NCBI RefSeq assembly: GCF_030814115.1
Contig: NZ_JAUSUP010000006.1
Span: 46,686 to 110,685 of the forward strand
Origin: Alkalibacillus filiformis
GTDB taxonomy: Bacteria > Bacillota > Bacilli > Bacillales > Alkalibacillaceae
Direction: 5' to 3'
DNA: 64,000 bases
Shown: piece by piece, positions 55,332 through 64,000 of the stretch
Numbering within the stretch: position 1 is the stretch's first letter
How the letters are laid out: each line of letters begins with the position of its first letter
The notes under the pieces: model-generated
Databases searched by the model: none
Seen by the model: the letters and a program-made list of their open reading frames with translations, nothing else
Told to the model about the DNA's origin: nothing
Position numbers and translations under genes: made by a program

Positions 55332-57134
55332 TTATTCTACTGTAACACTCTTAGCCAAATTCCTTGGCTTATCAACATCACAATCGCGGTGTAGCGCTGC
55401 ATAGTAAGAGATAATTTGTAATGGTAGCACTGAAACTAACGGTGTTAGTAATGGATGCACTGTTGGAATGACAAATGCATCACCTTCACGATAAAGGTCT
55501 TCAGGGCTAATGATACATGCATTGGCACCACGTGTTACAACTTCTTGGACGTTTGAACGAATAGAGCTGTTGACATGGTCTTGTGTTGCAAGTGCAATGA
55601 CAGGTGTGCCGTCTTCAATTAAAGCAATTGTACCGTGTTTTAACTCTCCACCAGCAAAACCTTCTGCTTGAATGTAAGAGATCTCTTTAAGCTTTAGCGC
55701 ACCTTCTAAACCGACGAAATAATCTAATCCACGTCCGATGAAGAAGCAATTGCGTGTTGTAGATAAATAGTCACGTGCAACTTGCTCTAATTGATCTTTC
55801 TGGTCACATAACGTTTCCATTGCATTACCAACAATCGCTAATTCTTTTAACGGATCGAAATCTAACGTTAAACCTTTAGCGCGTGCTGTATCAACAGCTA
55901 AGATCGCTAAGACAGCCATTTGTGCTGTGTATGCTTTCGTTGAAGCAACAGCGATCTCTGGTCCCGCGTGTAAATGTAATGTGTAATTCGATTCACGAGA
56001 AAGGGTTGATCCAGGTACGTTTGTAATCGTAAGCGCTGGATGACCTAATTTATTTGTTTCAACTAATACTGAACGTAAGTCTGCTGTTTCACCACTTTGT
56101 GAAATAAAGACAAATAATGGCTTCTCAGATAGTAATGGCATGTTGTATGAGAATTCGCTTGCGATGTGAACCTCTGTTGGAACTTGCGCAATCTTTTCTA
56201 AAAACTCTTTACCAATTAAGCCTGCGTGATAGCTCGTGCCTGCTGCAATGATATAAACGCGATCACAATCTGCCATCGCCTGACGTACGTCTTCGTCTAG
56301 CTTAATTTGGTCATTGTCATCTTGGTACTCTTGAATAATTTTACGCATAACAAAAGGTTGTTCATCGATTTCCTTAAGCATGAAATGAGGGTACGTCCCT
56401 TTTTCAATGTCGCTAGCGTCAATTTCTGCAACAAATGGGTCACGTTCCACTTTTGTACCATCAAGCTTTTGAATTTCAACACGATCTTTCTCAACTAATA
56501 CAATCTCTTCATCCATTAACTCAACAAATTGATCGGTTACTTGAAGCATCGCCATTGAGTCACTCGCAACAACGTTGAACTCTTCGCCTAAACCAACAAG
56601 TAATGGACTTTTGTTTTTCGCAACGAAAACAGTGTCTTTCTGATCACGATCTAATACAGCTAATGCATAAGAACCGTGTAGTAAGCTTACCGTTTTACGG
56701 AACGCTTCAAGCGCGTTACCTGTTTCCTTTTCAAATTGCTCAATTAGTTGGACGATCACTTCTGTATCTGTTTCACTTACAAAGTTAACATCTTGCAAGT
56801 ACTCACTTTTTAGTTCTTCAAAGTTTTCAATAACACCGTTGTGAACTAAAGTGAATCTGCCTGAAGTACTTTGGTGAGGGTGAGCATTCGTTTCGCTTGG
56901 CTCACCGTGAGTTGCCCAACGTGTATGTCCAATACCGATGTTAGCTGATACCGATTCATCAACAGCTTCACGTAAGTTTGCAATACGCCCTTTCACTTTG
57001 AATAAATCTGTATCCTCTTCACTTCGTACTGCAATACCTGCTGAGTCATACCCACGATACTCTAATTTCTCTAAACCTGCTAAAAGGATTTCTTTTGCAT
57101 CTTGATTCCCGATATATCCTACAATTCCGCACAT
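55332..57134 (-). CDS. glmS: Glutamine-fructose-6-phosphate aminotransferase
   Basis: This 600-residue enzyme makes glucosamine-6-phosphate from fructose-6-phosphate and glutamine, the first step to UDP-GlcNAc for peptidoglycan. It begins MCGIVGYIG, so Cys2 becomes the N-terminal nucleophile of the glutaminase domain (residues 1 to about 240); two SIS sugar-isomerase domains follow, with SQSGETADL and [12 protein letters not shown]. The C-terminal [15 protein letters not shown] is the standard GlmS ending. Its mRNA leader carries a glmS ribozyme, so expression should fall when the product is abundant. Confidence 0.97.
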   Translation of the reverse strand: MCGIVGYIGNQDAKEILLAGLEKLEYRGYDSAGIAVRSEEDTDLFKVKGRIANLREAVDESVSANIGIGHTRWATHGEPSETNAHPHQSTSGRFTLVHNGVIENFEELKSEYLQDVNFVSETDTEVIVQLIEQFEKETGNALEAFRKTVSLLHGSYALAVLDRDQKDTVFVAKNKSPLLVGLGEEFNVVASDSMAMLQVTDQFVELMDEEIVLVEKDRVEIQKLDGTKVERDPFVAEIDASDIEKGTYPHFMLKEIDEQPFVMRKIIQEYQDDNDQIKLDEDVRQAMADCDRVYIIAAGTSYHAGLIGKEFLEKIAQVPTEVHIASEFSYNMPLLSEKPLFVFISQSGETADLRSVLVETNKLGHPALTITNVPGSTLSRESNYTLHLHAGPEIAVASTKAYTAQMAVLAILAVDTARAKGLTLDFDPLKELAIVGNAMETLCDQKDQLEQVARDYLSTTRNCFFIGRGLDYFVGLEGALKLKEISYIQAEGFAGGELKHGTIALIEDGTPVIALATQDHVNSSIRSNVQEVVTRGANACIISPEDLYREGDAFVIPTVHPLLTPLVSVLPLQIISYYAALHRDCDVDKPRNLAKSVTVE

Positions 57135-57160
57135 AATGTGTTACCTCCTATTTTGAAAGA

Positions 57161-57205
57161 GGCAAACAAATGCATTCCTTTACAAGGGGCGATTGTTTGC
57201 CCCTT
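57161..57205 (-). promoter_or_regulatory. Two mutually exclusive hairpins between ribozyme and glmS start
   Basis: On the minus strand AAGGGGC (57205-57199) can pair with GCCCCTT (57190-57184). Alternatively GGCAAACAA (57201-57193) can pair with TTGTTTGCC (57169-57161). The two structures share bases and cannot form together. The region lies between the ribozyme core and the AGGAGG site of glmS. Confidence 0.45.
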
Positions 57206-57224
57206 TCTCGTGTTAGTTATTTAT

Positions 57225-57390
57225 ACACCTTGTAAGAAGTGGTTGTGCATAGAGTTGCCTCTATGTTTTCACTTCTAACTCTACAGTTGAGGTGCTACAA
57301 CCGGGAGGCATCCGCCGAATACTCGATTAAACCTCCTCCTCGTCAACTATTTCTCTTCTCCGTCCTGAGAATAGCCCTGGCGCTTTAAAA
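57225..57390 (-). ncRNA. glmS ribozyme (glucosamine-6-phosphate activated)
   Basis: The minus strand from about 57390 to 57225 carries the conserved glmS ribozyme elements in order: the cleavage site before GCGCC (between 57384 and 57383), AGTTGACGAGGAGGAGG, TTATCGA-like TAATCGAGTATTCGGCGG, ATGCCTCCCGG, and the GTAGCACCTCAACTG strand, then an extended helix with GAAGTG and CACTTC arms. Glucosamine-6-phosphate acts as cofactor for self-cleavage, which destabilises glmS mRNA. Confidence 0.95.
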
Positions 57391-57533
57391 ATATACTTTC
57401 ACTCTACGCTCCTTTCTATTCTTGAATAAAACTGACTGTTCCTATTTTACTTATATTTGTAAAACAGGTCAATTACTACTGTTGAAAGAGTGAAGCACAA
57501 GGAATGAATTTCATCCCTCATGCTTATTATATT

Positions 57534-58889
57534 CTATGCATCTTTTAAGCCATATGTTTCTTCTATAACTTTAGAAACTTGTGCAACATAATTCTCACAA
57601 TCGTCTTTCGTTGGAGCTTCAACCATTACTCGGACGACTGGCTCTGTTCCTGACGGGCGAACTAACACGCGCCCTTTACCATCTAGCTCACTTTCTACTC
57701 GATCGATTGATTCTTGAACTGTTTGATCAAGATGAACTTCATGCTTATTCACAACACGAACATTTTGTAGAACTTGAGGGAACTTCTGCATTTCCTCGGC
57801 TAATTCAGATAACGGCTTTTTCGTTTCGTGCATAGCATTTAGTAACTGTAATGCAGATAACATGCCGTCACCTGTCGTAATGTAATCTAAGAAGATAATG
57901 TGACCAGACTGTTCACCACCTAAGTTAAAGTCATTGGCTAACATTTCTTCCATGACGTAACGGTCGCCAACAGATGTTTTCACTGTATCAATACCTAACT
58001 CATCAAACTTACGGTAAAGTCCGATATTACTCATGACAGTCGTTACAACGGTATCTTTTTTCAGACGCCCTTGTTGCTTAAGGAACTTACCGCAAATATA
58101 CATAATCTTATCCCCGTCGATGACATTACCTTTTTCATCTACAGCGATTAGACGGTCCCCATCACCATCAAAGGCTAAACCAATATCTGCGCCTTGTTCA
58201 ATAACAGCTTGACGCAAGTTGTCTGGGCTTGTTGAGCCATAACCGTCATTAATATTAGTACCATCTGGTGATGAACCTATAGATACTAGATCTGCCTCAA
58301 GGTCTGCAAACAGATGTGATGCTAGTGATGAAGTAGCTCCATGGGCACAATCAATAACAATCTTCATACCTTCAAAGTCTGTATCAACCGTCTGCTTTAA
58401 ATGTTGCAAGTACTTCTGACCCGCTTCAAAGTAATTCATTGATTGTCCTACATTTGTTCCGATCGGTCTTGGTAAGTCATCAGTTTCCGCATCAAGTAAG
58501 TTTTCAATTTCATGTTCTTGTTCGTCATTAAGTTTAAATCCGCTTTCGCCGAAAAATTTAATGCCGTTATCTTCTACTGGGTTATGAGATGCTGAAATCA
58601 TGACACCTGCTTGAGCACCTGAAGCTTTCGTTAAATAAGCTACACCAGGAGTCGATATTACACCTAGGCGCATGACATCTACACCAACAGATAGAATTCC
58701 AGCTACTAAAGCACCTTCAAGCATCTCACTTGATATACGTGTATCACGTCCAACTAGTAGCTTTGCTTTCTCTGTTGCATCTTTCGTTAGTGAGTAGGCA
58801 CCGTAGCGCCCTAATTTGAAGGCTAGCTCTGGTGTTAATTCTGTGTTAGCTACCCCACGTACTCCATCTGTCCCGAAGTATTTTCCCAT
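57534..58889 (-). CDS. glmM: Phosphoglucosamine mutase
   Basis: This 451-residue enzyme interconverts glucosamine-6-phosphate and glucosamine-1-phosphate. It begins [12 protein letters not shown]; the phosphorylated serine lies in [17 protein letters not shown] (near residue 101), the metal loop is DGDGDR, and the C-terminal phosphate loop is [12 protein letters not shown]. An ATG two codons upstream is also possible. It is the third gene of the cdaA-cdaR-glmM set, 46 bases behind cdaR, as in other Bacillales, and in several of these organisms GlmM binds CdaA and lowers c-di-AMP synthesis. Confidence 0.97.
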   Translation of the reverse strand: MGKYFGTDGVRGVANTELTPELAFKLGRYGAYSLTKDATEKAKLLVGRDTRISSEMLEGALVAGILSVGVDVMRLGVISTPGVAYLTKASGAQAGVMISASHNPVEDNGIKFFGESGFKLNDEQEHEIENLLDAETDDLPRPIGTNVGQSMNYFEAGQKYLQHLKQTVDTDFEGMKIVIDCAHGATSSLASHLFADLEADLVSIGSSPDGTNINDGYGSTSPDNLRQAVIEQGADIGLAFDGDGDRLIAVDEKGNVIDGDKIMYICGKFLKQQGRLKKDTVVTTVMSNIGLYRKFDELGIDTVKTSVGDRYVMEEMLANDFNLGGEQSGHIIFLDYITTGDGMLSALQLLNAMHETKKPLSELAEEMQKFPQVLQNVRVVNKHEVHLDQTVQESIDRVESELDGKGRVLVRPSGTEPVVRVMVEAPTKDDCENYVAQVSKVIEETYGLKDA

Positions 58890-58935
58890 GATCATTCCGC
58901 TCCTTCATTCATTCCATCATATCATTCGTCAAGAT

Positions 58936-60174
58936 CTATTCGATTCTGACCCTTACTCGTTCTTCTTCTGTAGAAAGTCTAATACCTTCAGGGCCATCTA
59001 ATTGTAAATCCGCATAAAATTCACCTTCTACTTGACCATCAACATCAATCCAAACTCTTATATCATCTGAACTTAAATCGTCCAAATCACCTTGAGTTCC
59101 AATTACATTGACATCAATTAAAGCCTCTTCTGGGTCAATGAAAGTGATTTCTTGGTTGTCTTCTAAGTTGTCAACTTCTATTTCAACGTCTTCTAATGTG
59201 TCTTCGATCGCTTCTTCTACTGCAACCTCTACCTCAACTGCTTCAGGTTCTGCTCTAGTAATACCAGATGGTACAGGCACATCAACTTCTAATAAGGTCG
59301 TCTCTTCAATTTCACTTAAATCTATTTCTAAAGGCTCTAGCATATTAATCTCATCTAAACGTTCAAGACTACCGTATAAAGTAGCGGAAACAGGATTTAA
59401 ATTAACCCCTTGAAGTACCAAGCTGTCATCTAATTCTCCAGTTAACTCATATGTTAACGGATAACGCTTATCATTAATCGATACATCCGCTTCAACCGAA
59501 ACTGTTGATGGGTCGACATAAACACTTAATTCATTACCCTGTGCATCATAAACACGAATTGGAGCATCATTAACTACTCCATCTTCTGCTAGTTCTGTTA
59601 GGCCGACAATAGCTTTTACCATCGCAATTCGTTCCACTTCCGCACTCGAACCTGTAATATCAACCTCTTCTGGCGCGACAACTGGCTCACTAGCAAACGC
59701 ATCAGTCTCACCTAATTCATCATGACCGAAAAAGTCCACTTCAACTGGAAATGACACAGTTGAACGTTCCTCGATGGTAACATCTACTGTTCTAGGTTCA
59801 ATATAAACAGACAATTGATTGGATATACCAGCATGCAAAACATCAACTTCATGTTGGCCAGGTCCTAGCTCATTTAAATCAATAAACACATCAAAATTAC
59901 GCTGTCGTACCGTTTGAGTTATAACACTACGCGGACCTTCAACTGTCACATTAACCGTATCAGGAACACCCCTTACGACATAATCATCTTCATCTAGATC
60001 AACTTGTAATGGTACGTTTTCCATCGTTTCCACATCTGATGAACCTGTTGGAAGAAAGATATCGTTTGATCGAGATGTATTTGCTTCATCAATTGCTACT
60101 GTTGTGTAAAGCAAAATGGCTAGAAATAGTGATACGATTCTTGTAAACCACGGGCTTTTAATCCAATTATCCAT
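58936..60174 (-). CDS. cdaR: Regulator of diadenylate cyclase, YbbR domain protein
   Basis: This 412-residue protein has one N-terminal membrane helix (WFTRIVSLFLAILLYTTVAI) and four extracytoplasmic YbbR repeats, each about 85-90 residues. CdaR binds CdaA at the membrane and modulates c-di-AMP production. The repeats are exceptionally acidic, above all the last two, which fits exposure to salt. It is somewhat shorter than B. subtilis CdaR (about 480). It overlaps the end of cdaA by 8 bases. Confidence 0.95.
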   Translation of the reverse strand: MDNWIKSPWFTRIVSLFLAILLYTTVAIDEANTSRSNDIFLPTGSSDVETMENVPLQVDLDEDDYVVRGVPDTVNVTVEGPRSVITQTVRQRNFDVFIDLNELGPGQHEVDVLHAGISNQLSVYIEPRTVDVTIEERSTVSFPVEVDFFGHDELGETDAFASEPVVAPEEVDITGSSAEVERIAMVKAIVGLTELAEDGVVNDAPIRVYDAQGNELSVYVDPSTVSVEADVSINDKRYPLTYELTGELDDSLVLQGVNLNPVSATLYGSLERLDEINMLEPLEIDLSEIEETTLLEVDVPVPSGITRAEPEAVEVEVAVEEAIEDTLEDVEIEVDNLEDNQEITFIDPEEALIDVNVIGTQGDLDDLSSDDIRVWIDVDGQVEGEFYADLQLDGPEGIRLSTEEERVRVRIE

Positions 60175-60988
60175 TTCGCTTCCCCCTCAAACTCCACGAC
60201 TTTGATGAAGACGTACCTTCAGCAGGGTTTAACTCTTTCATTAATAATTTACGTAAATCATCTTCATCAAGTTTTCGATGAAGTTCACCATTTTTGGTGG
60301 CAGATATATTTCCAGTCTCCTCTGAAACGATTAATGTTAAAGCGTCTGTTACTTCACTGACACCCATAGCTGCTCTGTGTCTTGTCCCTAATTCTTTTGA
60401 AATAAAAGGACTTTCACTTAACGGTAAATAACAAGCTGCCGCCACAATTTCATCGCCTTTAATAATTACAGCTCCATCATGTAATGGCGCATTCGGAATA
60501 AATATATTCGTTAATAGCTCACTCGTTAACTTGCCATGAACGTCAACACCCGTTTCAACATATTCACTCATACCTGTTTCACGCTCAATTGTAATTAGAG
60601 CACCGATTCTTCTTTTACTCATATAATTACACGATTTAACAATTGCATCGATCGTTTCGTGGATTGCTTTCTCTTCAGATTGGGTATTTCTCGCAAAGAA
60701 GCTCCCTCGTCCAAGTTGTTCTAATGCACGTCGAATTTCCGGCTGGAACAAGATAATAACAGCAAGAAAACCCCATGTTATCGCTTGATAAACTAACCAT
60801 TGAACAGTTTTAAGCTCTAAAATTGAACTAAAAAACCATATACCTAATACGACGAAAATCCCTTTCAACAATTGAACGGCTTTCGTCCCTCTTATAACTG
60901 AAAATAATTTATATATAACAAACCATACTAATGCTATATCAACGACGATTCTAAGCACTTGTATGAGATCTAATTCTTCCCACGACAT
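60167..60988 (-). CDS. cdaA: Diadenylate cyclase
   Basis: This 273-residue membrane enzyme joins two ATP into c-di-AMP. It has three N-terminal membrane helices (residues about 10-80) and a DAC domain with the two catalytic motifs DGA (NAPLHDGAVII) and RHR (GTRHRAAMG). The ATG at 60988 gives exactly the length of B. subtilis CdaA; the upstream GTG lacks a proper site. c-di-AMP controls K+ and osmolyte transport, and the KhtT subunit encoded in this window is a known type of target. Confidence 0.97.
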   Translation of the reverse strand: MSWEELDLIQVLRIVVDIALVWFVIYKLFSVIRGTKAVQLLKGIFVVLGIWFFSSILELKTVQWLVYQAITWGFLAVIILFQPEIRRALEQLGRGSFFARNTQSEEKAIHETIDAIVKSCNYMSKRRIGALITIERETGMSEYVETGVDVHGKLTSELLTNIFIPNAPLHDGAVIIKGDEIVAAACYLPLSESPFISKELGTRHRAAMGVSEVTDALTLIVSEETGNISATKNGELHRKLDEDDLRKLLMKELNPAEGTSSSKSWSLRGKRNG

Positions 60989-61121
60989 GCCTACACTTCC
61001 TTCACGCACTTATATTCATTAGAAGCTTTTTAAACTGTTTTCATTATATCACATTTTATATTGACTTAAATAAATGTAAGTTGATTAAATTCCTATTTTT
61101 CTTTTGTAATGATTCAATTAT

Positions 61122-61158
61122 AAAAACGCTAATTCAGACCATTCTAAACTAGCGTTTT
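61122..61158 (-). terminator. Rho-independent terminator behind the sigW-type gene
   Basis: On the minus strand AAAACGCTA and TAGCGTTTT form a 9-base stem with an 18-base loop, followed by more T. The first arm lies in the last codons of the sigma factor gene. It separates sigW from cdaA, in the place where rsiW is normally found. Confidence 0.78.
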
Positions 61159-61710
61159 CCCATTAACGAATTTCTTCTTCAAAACCTCTTTCCCTCTATA
61201 TATTCTAGTCTTTACTGTTCCAACTGGAATATTAAGTGTTATAGATATTTCATTAATCGAGAACTCTTGGAAGTATCTAAGTAATATAACAGAGCGATAC
61301 TTCGGTGGTAGTGCTTTTATGTAATCCCAAATTTGCTCATCCCGTTCGTTTGTAATGACAGATTGTTCTGGGTTAAGTGCTTGACCTTCAACTTGATCCA
61401 ATCGGGTAGCATACTCAGAACCTTTAATGGCTTGGTCAAGAATCGCGAGTGGCTTTTTCTTGCGCATTTTGTCGATACAAAGATTAGTAGCAATTTTAAA
61501 AAGCCAAGGCTTAACCTGTTTAATTTCTTTAAACTTATATAGGTTTTGATATACTTTTAGAAAAGTTTCTTGTGTAACTTCTTCAGCATCGTAAAAACAC
61601 CCTAAAATCTTATAACAATGGCGAAATAAATCACTGTCATAAGTTGTTAAGATTTCCTCATACAACACCAACTCCGAGTTATTTACTATATGATCCCCCT
61701 GGTTAGACAC
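61144..61710 (-). CDS. sigW: ECF sigma factor, SigW-like
   Basis: This 188-residue ECF sigma factor has region 2 (EILTTYDSDLFRHCYKILGCFYDAEEVTQETFLKVY, with KPWLFKIATNLCIDKMRKKKP) and region 4 (LPPKYRSVILLRYFQEFSINEISITLNIPVGTVKTRIYRGKE). IATNLCIDKMRKKKP and NIPVGTVKTRIYRGKE are very close to Bacillus SigW, and the position upstream of cdaA is the sigW locus. SigW answers envelope stress such as alkaline shock and antibiotics. The membrane anti-sigma factor gene rsiW, normally next, is absent. It starts with GTG behind GGAGAAGG. Confidence 0.88.
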   Translation of the reverse strand: MSNQGDHIVNNSELVLYEEILTTYDSDLFRHCYKILGCFYDAEEVTQETFLKVYQNLYKFKEIKQVKPWLFKIATNLCIDKMRKKKPLAILDQAIKGSEYATRLDQVEGQALNPEQSVITNERDEQIWDYIKALPPKYRSVILLRYFQEFSINEISITLNIPVGTVKTRIYRGKEVLKKKFVNGKTLV

Positions 61711-61841
61711 TGATATCCTTCTCCTCTATTCATTCAATCACTAATATTATACAACATTTACCAATAATTTCATATTACATTTTAGGAAGGATTTTTATGT
61801 CTGTTCGAAAATTTAGGGCCGTATAAACTCTTAAAGAGTGC

Positions 61842-61876
61842 AAAAAGCTTCATTTCATAACGAAACGAAGCTTTTT
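61842..61876 (-). terminator. Rho-independent terminator of rocF
   Basis: AAAAAGCTTC and GAAGCTTTTT form a stem extended by an inner TTTC/GAAA pair with one A-C mismatch; T runs lie on both sides. It ends the arginase gene and separates it from sigW. Confidence 0.85.
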
Positions 61877-61881
61877 ACTAA

Positions 61882-62784
61882 TTAAATATATTTCTCACCA
61901 AATACAGCTGCAATCATATCTGCAGCGACTTCTGCTGTTTTATTCTTGTTGTCTAATAAAGGGTTGACTTCTACCACTTCAACCGAAGTAAGAATTTGAG
62001 AATCGTACAAGGCTGACATCGCATGAAATGTTTCTCGATACGATGGCCCTCCAACAACGGGTGTGCCTGTTCCTGGTGTATGTAAAGGATCGATTCCATC
62101 AACATCAAGACTTAAATGTACCCCATCTACCCTATTGCTTAAATAATCTATTGCCTCTTTCATCACAGTATCCATACCAAGTTTCTCAATATCACGCATA
62201 GTATATACTTGTATACCACGCTCTTTTATAAATTCCCTTTCACCTTCATCAATAGAACGAGCACCAATAATAACAGTATGTTCAGGCCTAACTTTAGGAC
62301 CTTCTCCATTAATCGATGTAAGATCTTTATGCCCTTCCCCTAGACTAGCTGCTAGTGACATACCGTGAATATTACCTGATGGAGAAGTTTCGCCAGTATT
62401 TAAATCAGCATGGGCGTCAAACCAAATAACCCCTAAATCTTTATAATGATTATACAGACCAGAAATAGTTCCTATGGCTATACTATGATCCCCACCTAAA
62501 ATTAACGGGAAATCTCCCCTAGATTTAATCACCTTTATTTCATCTGCAATTTTTTGGTTTCCATTAACAACTTCTTTTAAGTTTTTTAGATTTGTTTTGG
62601 AGTCTTTTTCGTTAGTTCCCACGTTTTCTATATCGATATTTCCATAATCTTTAAAGTTTACATTTAGCCCATCTAAGCGTTTATGTAAACCAGCATACCG
62701 AATAGCATTTGGACCTAGGTCAACGCCATAGTTCGGCTGTGCAATTGTAATTGGAGCTCCGACAATCCCTATTCTATTTTTCAT
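61882..62784 (-). CDS. rocF: Arginase
   Basis: This 300-residue manganese enzyme splits arginine into ornithine and urea. The metal-binding motifs are complete: GGDHSIAIG, WFDAHADLN with IHGMSLA after it, and SLDVDGIDP. The C-terminal EVVEVNPLLDN segment is typical. In related Bacillaceae rocF often lies beside sigW, as here. No other arginine-catabolic gene is in the window. The start follows AAAGGAGG. Confidence 0.96.
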   Translation of the reverse strand: MKNRIGIVGAPITIAQPNYGVDLGPNAIRYAGLHKRLDGLNVNFKDYGNIDIENVGTNEKDSKTNLKNLKEVVNGNQKIADEIKVIKSRGDFPLILGGDHSIAIGTISGLYNHYKDLGVIWFDAHADLNTGETSPSGNIHGMSLAASLGEGHKDLTSINGEGPKVRPEHTVIIGARSIDEGEREFIKERGIQVYTMRDIEKLGMDTVMKEAIDYLSNRVDGVHLSLDVDGIDPLHTPGTGTPVVGGPSYRETFHAMSALYDSQILTSVEVVEVNPLLDNKNKTAEVAADMIAAVFGEKYI

Positions 62785-62967
62785 CTAAATGCCTCCTTTT
62801 AACCTGAAGTCATTTTATATTCATTATCTCAATGGTTCAACTGGACAAAAAAGTGAATATTTATGCAAAATAAATACGCTTTCAGCAATATATTTCATTT
62901 CACTTCACTATACCAATCTTAGTTTGTGCAAATCAAGTTGAATTAACTCCTAGCATAAGTCTACAAT

Positions 62968-63004
62968 ATAAAAAAAGTTGCTTCCCAAACCAGGAAACAA
63001 CTTT
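62968..63004 (-). terminator. Terminator of the rRNA-tRNA operon
   Basis: On the minus strand AAAGTTGTTTCC pairs with GGAAGCAACTTT (one G-U or mismatch position) around a short loop and is followed by seven T. It lies 13 bases behind the last tRNA gene. Confidence 0.85.
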
Positions 63005-63016
63005 AAATCAATGATA

Positions 63017-63092
63017 TGGTGGAGCCTAGCGGGATCGAACCGCTGACCTCCTGCGTGCAAAGCAGGCGCTCTCCCATCTGAGCTAAGGCCCC
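63017..63092 (-). tRNA. tRNA-Ala (TGC)
   Basis: A 76-base cloverleaf with acceptor GGGGCCT, anticodon loop TTTGCAC and encoded CCA. It is the last of nine tRNA genes behind the 5S rRNA gene. Confidence 0.97.
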
Positions 63093-63108
63093 TTGTCTCT
63101 TATGTAAA

Positions 63109-63184
63109 TGGTGAGCCATGGAGGATTCGAACCTCCGACCCTCTGATTAAAAGTCAGATGCTCTACCAACTGAGCTAATGGCTC
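63109..63184 (-). tRNA. tRNA-Lys (TTT)
   Basis: A 76-base cloverleaf with acceptor GAGCCAT, anticodon loop CTTTTAA and encoded CCA. Confidence 0.97.
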
Positions 63185-63205
63185 TAACTTGCACTAAACT
63201 ATATA

Positions 63206-63280
63206 TGGCTGGGCCACCAGGATTCGAACCTGGGAATCACGGGACCAAAACCCGATGCCTTACCGCTTGGCTATGGCCCA
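63206..63280 (-). tRNA. tRNA-Gln (TTG)
   Basis: A 75-base cloverleaf with acceptor TGGGCCA, anticodon loop TTTTGGT and encoded CCA. Confidence 0.96.
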
Positions 63281-63286
63281 ATAAGA

Positions 63287-63372
63287 TGGTGGAGGGGGAC
63301 GGATTCGAACCGCCGAACCCAAAGGGAGCGGATTTACAGTCCGCCGCGTTTGGCCAACTTCGCTACCCCTCC
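63287..63372 (-). tRNA. tRNA-Tyr (GTA)
   Basis: An 86-base class II tRNA with a long variable arm, acceptor GGAGGGG, anticodon GTA and encoded CCA. Confidence 0.97.
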
Positions 63373-63378
63373 AACTAC

Positions 63379-63455
63379 TGGTGCCGACCGAGGGACTCGA
63401 ACCCCCAACCTACTGATTACAAGTCAGTTGCTCTGCCAGATTGAGCTAGGTCGGC
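63379..63455 (-). tRNA. tRNA-Thr (TGT)
   Basis: A 77-base cloverleaf with acceptor GCCGACC, anticodon loop CTTGTAA and encoded CCA. A second tRNA-Thr with anticodon GGT lies in the same cluster. Confidence 0.96.
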
Positions 63456-63467
63456 AATAAAGTTAGA

Positions 63468-63543
63468 TGGTGGAGGATGGCGGGCTCGAACCACCGACCC
63501 CTTGCTTGTAAGGCAAGTGCTCTCCCAGCTGAGCTAATCCTCC
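63468..63543 (-). tRNA. tRNA-Val (TAC)
   Basis: A 76-base cloverleaf with acceptor GGAGGAT, anticodon loop CTTACAA and encoded CCA. Confidence 0.97.
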
Positions 63544-63574
63544 AAAGCACACACGGTGCAATGAATATGTAAAA

Positions 63575-63646
63575 TGACCCATAGGGGATTCGAACCCCTG
63601 TTACCGCCGTGAAAGGGCGGTGTCTTAACCACTTGACCAATGGGCC
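63575..63646 (-). tRNA. tRNA-Glu (TTC), CCA not encoded
   Basis: A 72-base cloverleaf with acceptor GGCCCAT (one G-U pair), anticodon loop CTTTCAC and discriminator A. The next bases are TTTT, so CCA must be added by the CCA-adding enzyme. Confidence 0.95.
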
Positions 63647-63665
63647 GTATAACAACTCTCCACAA

Positions 63666-63738
63666 AGCTTCCTACCGGACTTGAACCGGTGACCTCATCC
63701 TTACCATGGATGCGCTCTACCGACTGAGCTAAGGAAGC
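63666..63738 (-). tRNA. tRNA-Thr (GGT), CCA not encoded
   Basis: A 73-base cloverleaf with acceptor GCTTCCT, anticodon loop ATGGTAA and discriminator T. CCA is not encoded. Confidence 0.94.
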
Positions 63739-63741
63739 ATA

Positions 63742-63816
63742 TGGCTCCAGCGGCAGGATTCGAACCTGCGACCAATTGGTTAACAGCCAACTGCTCTACC
63801 TCTGAGCTACGCTGGA
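63742..63816 (-). tRNA. tRNA-Asn (GTT)
   Basis: A 75-base cloverleaf with acceptor TCCAGCG, anticodon loop CTGTTAA and encoded CCA. It is the first tRNA gene behind the 5S rRNA gene. Confidence 0.96.
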
Positions 63817-63909
63817 ATAATAAGCAAAAATAATACCCTGAAAACTATTTTATCCAAAATCCATATACATATTAGTATATTTAAATGTTGTAGTCAAGGG
63901 TAATTTAAC

Positions 63910-64000
63910 TGCCCGGCGGCGTCCTACTCTCACAGGGGAAGAACCCCAACTACCATCGGCGCTAGAGAGCTTAACTTCTGTGTTCGGCATGGGAACAGGT
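63910..64000 (-). rRNA. rrf: 5S ribosomal RNA, partial (3' part)
   Basis: The minus strand carries the 3' 91 bases of a 5S rRNA, from ACCTGTTCCCATGCCGAACA at the window edge through AAGTTAAGCTC to the closing GCCGCCGGGC. The 5' end lies outside. The 16S and 23S genes of the operon are expected further to the right. Confidence 0.97.

Noticed and set aside
63178..63655. Two open frames (plus strand 63178-63444 and minus strand 63446-63655) across the tRNA genes
   Set aside because: They are translations of tRNA sequence, a familiar false annotation; the cloverleaves explain the region completely.

Overview
The window looks like a chromosomal segment of a low-GC, endospore-forming, moderately halophilic or salt-tolerant member of the Bacillaceae. 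The evidence is: strong AGGAGG-type ribosome binding sites; Bacillus-type gene blocks (sigW-cdaA-cdaR-glmM-glmS with a glmS ribozyme, khtTU, an S-box met operon, yfkAB, mhqD); a GerA/SpoVAF-type germination gene with a sigma-G-like promoter; very acidic secreted proteins and lipoproteins; and an ectoine synthase gene. I see no prophage, IS element, integron or CRISPR array. The right edge is an rRNA operon end (5S rRNA) followed by nine tRNA genes, all on the minus strand.

Layout. 1-5.6 kb: an ABC exporter ATPase cut by the window edge, its TetR regulator with two operator-like palindromes, an acidic lipoprotein, a YhgE/Pip protein and a small membrane protein. 5.7-14.1 kb: SpoVAF-like protein, FAD oxidoreductase, DJ-1/PfpI protein, MscS channel, KhtTU K+/H+ antiporter and catalase. 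14.4-17.45 kb: a polar amino acid ABC transporter in line with a solitary ectoine synthase (ectC, without ectA or ectB) and a small membrane protein that has no ATG/GTG/TTG start. 17.5-24.6 kb: DAACS symporter, radical SAM protein YfkAB, SAM-riboswitch operon metX-metY-hom, and trhO. 24.8-39 kb: mainly short transcription units, including an SSS symporter with a 37-residue overlapping partner, a C45 acyltransferase, mhqD, ferredoxin, a broken secreted-protease remnant, HD hydrolases, an S66 peptidase, lipoproteins, an EAL protein and a CynX-like MFS transporter.

39.4-48.55 kb is one giant gene for a 3,060-residue secreted subtilase. Its protease domain is followed by carboxypeptidase-regulatory-like modules, a PQQ-type propeller and five tandem units of about 375 residues. 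48.6-55.2 kb: YibE/YibF, DUF3231, an SDR protein, an MFS transporter, GrpB, a small repeat protein and SpeG. 55.3-62.8 kb: glmS with its ribozyme, glmM, cdaR, cdaA, a sigW-type sigma factor without an adjacent rsiW, and rocF.

Several genes fit one theme, life under salt and envelope stress: KhtT is a known type of c-di-AMP-responsive subunit and CdaA makes c-di-AMP; MscS, EctC and the solute transporters handle osmolytes; SigW and GlmS/GlmM serve the cell envelope. The observations I rate highest are the ABC transporter-ectC operon, the modular giant protease, and the sigW gene without its anti-sigma factor.
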